NCBI GenBank assembly: GCA_023436605.1 | Contig: JAEZIQ010000061.1 | Span: 1 to 41,716, forward strand | From: Actinomycetes bacterium | GTDB taxonomy: Bacteria; Actinomycetota; Thermoleophilia; Solirubrobacterales; 70-9 | DNA length: 41,716 nt | Direction of reading: 5' to 3' | Shown: one piece after another, positions 37,508 through 41,716 of the stretch | How positions within the stretch are numbered: the stretch's first letter is position 1 | How the letters are laid out: the number at the start of each line of letters is the position of its first letter | The notes under the pieces: generated by a model | Seen by the model: the letters and a program-made list of their open reading frames with translations, nothing else | Databases searched by the model: none | Told to the model about the DNA's origin: nothing | Position numbers and translations under genes: made by a program

Positions 37508-39723
37508 GCCGCTTCCTCCGCCAAGTCATCGGTGTCGGCGCTCGCGATCGAGGCACCGAGTATCTGAAGTTCGAGTTCGTCCATCGAGGCCAGATCCTGA
37601 CGGGCCGCTTCGAGAAGCTCGATGTCGCGGGGCAGCGAGGCGACCCGGAACCTGGGCAGGCCGTGCTGCCTGGTGCCCGCGATCTCTCCCTCTCCCCTCA
37701 TCTCGAGGTCCAGTTCCGCCAGCCTGAAACCGTCGGCGGTCGAGGCGAGCGCCCCGAGCCGTTTCGCTGCGCGGGGACCGGAACTCTCGCTGAAGAGGAA
37801 GCAGGTGCCGCCGTGATCCCCGCGACCGATCCGGCCCCGCAACTGGTGGAGCTGCGAGAGACCGAAGCGGTCCGCCCCTTCGATCACCATCACGGTGGCG
37901 TTCGGCACATCGATCCCCACCTCGATAACCGTAGTGGCGACCAGCACATCGATCCTGCCGTCGGCGAATGCGGCCATCGCGATCTCCTTCTGAGCCGGCT
38001 TCATCTGGCCGTGGAGCAGCCCGACCTCGTAACCGGCCAGTTCGGCCGAGGCCAGCCGCTCGGCCTCGGCGGCGGCAGCCCGGCCTTCGACCACCGGCGA
38101 CTCTTCGACCAATGGACAGACCACGAAAGCCTGACGGCCGGAATCGAGTTCGGCCCGGAGCCGCGCGAAAGCCTCTCCCCGGCCGGCTTCGGAAACGACT
38201 TCGGTCGCGATCGGCATCCGTCCCGCCGGAAGTTCCCTGAGCGTGGTCACGTCCAGATCACCGTAGGCGGTCAGGGCGAGAGTCCGGGGAATCGGAGTCG
38301 CCGACATGTGGAGCAGGTGGGCGGCGTGACCGGCAGGGGCCTTGGCGTCGAGCCCGGCCCGTTGCCTGACACCAAAACGGTGTTCTTCATCGACCACGGC
38401 GAACCCCAGTCGCTTGAAGCTGACCGGTTCCTCGAGCAGCGCGTGGGTTCCGACCACGATTCCGATGTCACCGGCAGTCAGGCCGGCCAGGAGCGATTTG
38501 CGTGCGGCCGCCGGGGTCGAACCGGTCAAGAGGGCCACCTCGACCCCGGTCCCGTCCAGCAGCGAGCTCAGGGTGGCGAAGTGCTGGCCGGCCAGCACCT
38601 CGGTCGGGGCCATCAGCGCCGCCTGCGCTCCGCTGCCGACTGCCTCCAGCATCGCGTGAATCGCGACTACGGTCTTGCCCGAGCCGACTTCGCCCATCAA
38701 GAGCCTTCCCATCGGCTCGGTCCCCGAGATCTCACTACCGATCACTGAAATCGCCCGAGCCTGGTCACCGGTCGGGCGGAACGGGAGTTCTTCCAGCCAC
38801 TTCGAAGCGAGTTCCCCGCCCTGATCGAGCGGCAACGCCCGACCGGCTCCCTGACGGTGCATGAGCCGGCGATCCCGGATCAGCGCCTGGTTTTCAAGCA
38901 GCTCCTGATAGGCCAGACGTCTCAGTGCAGCGGCGGCACGCTCTTCACCCGAGGGGAAGTGGGCCTCCCGGAAGGAAGAAGCCAATCCCGGAATCCCGGC
39001 TTTCGGGTTCCCGCGGGAAAGCAGGCGGGACGGCAGGGGCTCGGGCAGATCCCTGGCCAGGCGGCAGGCCTCGAAAGACCAGCGGCGCCAGCGGCCGGGG
39101 CCGATCTCGCCGCCGGAAGAATGAGCAGCCCGGGGTGATTCCCCGGCCAGACCCGGAGGTTTCGCCTTCGGTGACTGCCAGGCGATCGTCTCGCCGGAGC
39201 CGGGGTCCACGGACGGACCCTGGGCCGGCTCCGAGGCAGATACGACAAAGCCACTCTTTTCCAGACGGCCTTCCAGGTACCAGTGGCTCTCGGGAGTGAG
39301 TTTGTCGGCCATCCAGGGCTGGTTGAACCAAACCGCTTTCCGGGATCCCGAGTCATCGGCAACCCGGGCCTCGACCACACTGAACTTCCGCCGCCTCGTC
39401 CTGACCCTGCGCGATCGGATGACGGTCACCTCCACCCCGGTCGCCTCGCCCGGTTCGAGATCCCCGAGCAGACTGGTGCCCGGCCTTTGACCGTAAGCCC
39501 GGGGAACCCGCCAGAGCAGATCCCCGATGGTCTGCACACCCGCGCTGGCCGCCTGGGCCCGGAACTTCTCGCCGACCCCGGAAAGTGTGGTCAGGTCTTT
39601 GCCGGCCAGGAAGGGATCGGGCCAGCGAACCGGCGCGGCCAGCAGATCCTCGAAGCGAGGGCGATCTTCGGTTCCGCCACCGAAGTGCGGTGGCGGAAGT
39701 GACAGCGTCGCGAAACCTGTCAC
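37504..39723 (-). CDS. recG: ATP-dependent DNA helicase RecG
   Basis: Remodels stalled replication forks. 739 residues from GTG 39723, which overlaps the fakA stop as GTGA; the other junctions have the same 4-nt overlap, so this start is preferred to 39744. OB-fold wedge domain (about 75-200), then helicase motifs: LLMGEVGSGKTVVAIHAML, APTEVLAGQH, VVDEEHRFGVRQR (DEEH), HMSATPIPRTLALTAYGDLD, LVATTVIEVGIDVPNATVMV, LHQLRGRIGRGDH. The C-terminus is complete. Confidence 0.95.
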   Translation of the reverse strand: MTGFATLSLPPPHFGGGTEDRPRFEDLLAAPVRWPDPFLAGKDLTTLSGVGEKFRAQAASAGVQTIGDLLWRVPRAYGQRPGTSLLGDLEPGEATGVEVTVIRSRRVRTRRRKFSVVEARVADDSGSRKAVWFNQPWMADKLTPESHWYLEGRLEKSGFVVSASEPAQGPSVDPGSGETIAWQSPKAKPPGLAGESPRAAHSSGGEIGPGRWRRWSFEACRLARDLPEPLPSRLLSRGNPKAGIPGLASSFREAHFPSGEERAAAALRRLAYQELLENQALIRDRRLMHRQGAGRALPLDQGGELASKWLEELPFRPTGDQARAISVIGSEISGTEPMGRLLMGEVGSGKTVVAIHAMLEAVGSGAQAALMAPTEVLAGQHFATLSSLLDGTGVEVALLTGSTPAAARKSLLAGLTAGDIGIVVGTHALLEEPVSFKRLGFAVVDEEHRFGVRQRAGLDAKAPAGHAAHLLHMSATPIPRTLALTAYGDLDVTTLRELPAGRMPIATEVVSEAGRGEAFARLRAELDSGRQAFVVCPLVEESPVVEGRAAAAEAERLASAELAGYEVGLLHGQMKPAQKEIAMAAFADGRIDVLVATTVIEVGIDVPNATVMVIEGADRFGLSQLHQLRGRIGRGDHGGTCFLFSESSGPRAAKRLGALASTADGFRLAELDLEMRGEGEIAGTRQHGLPRFRVASLPRDIELLEAARQDLASMDELELQILGASIASADTDDLAEEAA

Positions 39724-41357
39724 TGACCGGCCAGCAGCCACCACCAGCTCGGCTGCCCACCCTCGTGAAGTTCAAGCTCGACTCCATCCGGGCTGTGACC
39801 CTCGATTTCGTCCAGCGGGATCGGCGCTCCCTCGCCGGCGATGACGGTGACGAGTTCGGCACCTGCGGCCAGACGTTCGATGGTCGAGGCGAGCGTCGAC
39901 CCGGCTCCGCCCCAGGCCACGATTTCACCGTTCATGAAACCGACTGCATCCCCCAGCCGGAAACGGCCCTGGGCATCGTCACGGGCCGCCGGCGCGATGC
40001 CGCCGACGGTCACCCCGTCGACCGCTTCCTGAAGGCGCCTGCGGTTGGTGTCGAGATCGGCTTCGCCATTGAACTCGATCAGGGCCAGCAGACCTTCCTG
40101 CTGGGTCCGGGTCGGCAGCACCACAGCTTTCTTCTCGGAAAGTTCGCAGGCCCGTTCAGCCGCCATGATCACGTTTGAGGAATTGGGAAGTACCAGCACC
40201 GATTCGACCGGGACTGCCCGGATACCGGCCAGGAGCTCGGCGGTCGAAGGGTTCATGGTCACGCCGCCGGGAACGACCGTCGCCCCCATCTCGGTGAACA
40301 GTCCCTCGAGCCCCTCGCCACTGCCGACCGCAATCACTCCGGTCTGATGATCGGCACTGATCCGCGCTTCCCGTTCGGCGATCTGCTTGCGCATGTCGGC
40401 GACATCAAGATTGGTGACCTCGCCAGTCTCGCTGAAGACTTCCATCGCGGCTTCGGGATCATCGGTATGCACGTGGACCTTAAGGGTCGATTCGTCACCG
40501 ACCACCAGCACCGAATCACCCAGCTCCTCCAGCTGCGGGATGAACCCGCGGGCACTCAGCCCGGAGCCGGAGACGATGAAATTCGTGCAGTACTGGAAGC
40601 GGCTGTCTTCGTGATGGGGATGGGTGATCTGGGCAGCCGAGTGATGCTGGATCTCGGGCAGTTCTGCGTCCTCACCCCGCAGGGCAGCGAGCACGCCGGC
40701 CAGGATCAGGACCAGACCGTAGCCGCCGGCGTCGACGACGCCCGACTCGGCCAGCACCTCGAGCTGCTCCGGGGTCCTTTCGACCGCCTTCTGGCCGTCG
40801 GCGATCGCCTGCTCGAGCACGTCGGCGAGCACCTGATCCTGTTCGGCCGGAGTCGCGTCCTGGGAGAGGCGCTGGCGTTCCGGTTCGATGTGAGCGAGTT
40901 GCCGGGATACCGAGTGGGCGATCTCGCGAAAGACGGTGAGCATGGTGCCTTCGGCCGGGTTGCGGACCGAGGCGTAAGCAGCGTCAGCGGCTTTGGCGAA
41001 GGCGGAAGCGACGAGGACAGGATCAACCAGTTCCCCGGGACGGGAGGCGAGTTCCTCGGCGGCACCCCGGACGATCTGGCTGAGGATCACGCCACTGTTG
41101 CCGCGGGCACCCATCAGGGCGGCCCGGGCGAGTGCCGAGACGAGTTCGGTCCGGCCGATCTCGTCGAGCGACTGGCCGTTGTCGAGCTGATCGAGCTCCT
41201 CCATCACGGCCTTCATGGTCATCGCCATGTTGTCTCCCGTGTCACCGTCGGCGACCGGGAAAACATTCAGATCGTTTACTTCCTGCCGTCTGGCCTCGAG
41301 GGACCCGTAAGCGGCAGCAACAACCTTCCTGAAACGTTCAATACTGGGATCGGACAC
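39720..41357 (-). CDS. fakA: DAK2-domain fatty acid kinase subunit FakA-like
   Basis: Phosphorylates fatty acids held by FakB; the acyl-phosphate enters phospholipid synthesis via PlsX/PlsY (Firmicutes model, inferred here). 545 residues from GTG 41357. The DAK2 ATP domain has NVFPVADGDTGDNMAMTM, ARGNSGVILSQIVRG and ESGVVDAGGYGLVL. The middle and C-terminal EDD/DegV-like part has YCTNFIVSGSG, HVHTDDPEAAMEVF and VLPNSSNVIMAAERAC. Start supported by promoter boxes just upstream. First of the coupled fakA-recG-rsmD-coaD set. Confidence 0.92.
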   Translation of the reverse strand: MSDPSIERFRKVVAAAYGSLEARRQEVNDLNVFPVADGDTGDNMAMTMKAVMEELDQLDNGQSLDEIGRTELVSALARAALMGARGNSGVILSQIVRGAAEELASRPGELVDPVLVASAFAKAADAAYASVRNPAEGTMLTVFREIAHSVSRQLAHIEPERQRLSQDATPAEQDQVLADVLEQAIADGQKAVERTPEQLEVLAESGVVDAGGYGLVLILAGVLAALRGEDAELPEIQHHSAAQITHPHHEDSRFQYCTNFIVSGSGLSARGFIPQLEELGDSVLVVGDESTLKVHVHTDDPEAAMEVFSETGEVTNLDVADMRKQIAEREARISADHQTGVIAVGSGEGLEGLFTEMGATVVPGGVTMNPSTAELLAGIRAVPVESVLVLPNSSNVIMAAERACELSEKKAVVLPTRTQQEGLLALIEFNGEADLDTNRRRLQEAVDGVTVGGIAPAARDDAQGRFRLGDAVGFMNGEIVAWGGAGSTLASTIERLAAGAELVTVIAGEGAPIPLDEIEGHSPDGVELELHEGGQPSWWWLLAGQ

Positions 41358-41367
41358 GACGAATGAG

Positions 41368-41395
41368 CCTATAGATCGAACCGGCGACCCGTCAC
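41368..41395 (-). promoter_or_regulatory. fakA promoter
   Basis: Minus strand: -35 GTGACG (41390-41395), 16-bp spacer, -10 TATAGG (41368-41373), 10 nt before GTG 41357. Transcription would start within a few bases of the start codon. Confidence 0.5.
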
Positions 41396-41522
41396 CCGTG
41401 CGACCACAAAACCCGGCGCCACCCCGGAGAAGCCGCGCAGCGGCAAGCGAACGCGTCACCCGAAAACTTCAGCGGGTGGTTCGTCTCGGAGGCCCTAGGT
41501 GCGGCTGGCAAGGAGTAAGCCG

Positions 41523-41566
41523 GGAAATGGCCGCGATAGTACGCGGGTACGTGAGCTGCCGTTTCC
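41523..41566 (-). repeat. Structured intergenic repeat, copy B
   Basis: 44-nt core identical to copy A (28744-28787) except at three positions, all in the loop. The flanking pair outside the shared GGAAA/TTTCC stem is G22-C67 here (41522 with 41567) where copy A has C-G, a compensatory change that suggests a folded RNA. Confidence 0.75.
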
Positions 41567-41674
41567 CCGCCGACGACGCAGCCGAGCGGCCGTTCAGCGA
41601 GAGCATCCTGGAATGACGACCGAGCGAACGGACGTGGTCCAGAGGCTACGGCTGGTGGCCCCCGGCGCCGCCCG

Positions 41675-41716
41675 CTAAGCGGCGAGTTCGCGACTGATTG
41701 CGTCGCGGGCTTCCTG
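41675..41716 (-). CDS. Possible C-terminus of a gene running off the window
   Basis: Thirteen codons end in TAG and would read QEARDAISRELAA, a plausible helical C-terminus. It is called mainly because the repeat boxes stand in the same relation to this TAG as copy A does to the ftsY TAG. Too short to identify. Confidence 0.35.
   Translation of the reverse strand, partial: QEARDAISRELAA

Larger units (their letters stand above)
41358..41674. other. 317-nt intergenic region upstream of fakA
   Basis: Holds the fakA promoter at its left end, the structured repeat copy B at 41523-41566, and conserved boxes (CGGCTGGT, GGCGCCG, CCGCT) just before the stop of the partial gene at the window end. 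A plus-strand open frame at 41398-41616 has no family resemblance and is not called. Confidence 0.6.

Noticed and set aside
41548..41560. Short match to a conserved 23S rRNA stretch (GGTACGTGAGCTG)
   Set aside because: Only 13 bases match (my recollection of the 23S core), copy A differs within it, and the flanks do not continue the rRNA.

Overview
The window is high-GC, densely coded bacterial chromosome. From about 20 to 41 kb it carries the classic actinobacterial growth locus on the minus strand: fakA-recG-rsmD-coaD-sepIVA-like-DUF177-rpmF-plsX-acpP-rnc-smc-ftsY-ffh-rpsP-khpA-trmD-rplS-lepB-rnhB-comM-dprA-thiD. The neighbour set coaD / SepIVA-like coiled coil / DUF177 is a mycobacterial-type arrangement. 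Many secreted proteins with Lys/Arg-rich tails, and -10 boxes lying 4-8 nt upstream of start codons (leaderless genes), also fit Actinobacteriota. A deep-branching class such as Thermoleophilia (Solirubrobacterales) is my best guess, but it is inference.

Layout. 0-4 kb: wecB (+) faces an infC-thrS pair (-); the IF-3 reading frame is broken by one in-frame TAG. 4-18 kb is an accessory-like zone of exported and hydrolytic proteins: an HSL-type esterase, a PI-PLC-X protein, a DUF6351 protein, an alpha/beta hydrolase and two tandem DUF3089 proteins. Mixed in are tRNA-Val, tRNA-Gly and tRNA-Cys, a frameshifted small membrane protein, and a minus-strand run of epimerase, L,D-transpeptidase, Xer recombinase and RNase H. 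18-23.4 kb: ilvD behind a leaderless promoter and a repeat cluster, then thiD, dprA and comM. 23.5-41.4 kb: the translation, secretion, lipid and DNA-maintenance block. Overlapping stop/start codons at four junctions in the last two blocks (comM/dprA, coaD/rsmD, rsmD/recG, recG/fakA) indicate translational coupling. Only yraN and a small methyltransferase are on the plus strand within it.

How the genes work together: plsX/acpP/fakA supply acyl groups for phospholipid; ffh/ftsY/lepB form the co-translational export route; rpsP/rplS/rpmF/trmD/khpA serve the ribosome and tRNA; rnc and the two RNase H genes handle RNA; smc, recG, comM and dprA handle chromosome organisation and incoming DNA.

Most notable: (1) a 778-residue SMC with both ATPase half-sites but no recognisable hinge; (2) a near-identical 44-nt structured repeat, 41/44 identical with a compensatory flank, in the 3' region of ftsY and again upstream of fakA; (3) infC split by TAG at a position where homologues carry Lys; (4) a hairpin repeat cluster upstream of ilvD; (5) a tRNA-Val with C in place of the near-universal U33; (6) missing rimM and missing rpmI-rplT at their usual places.
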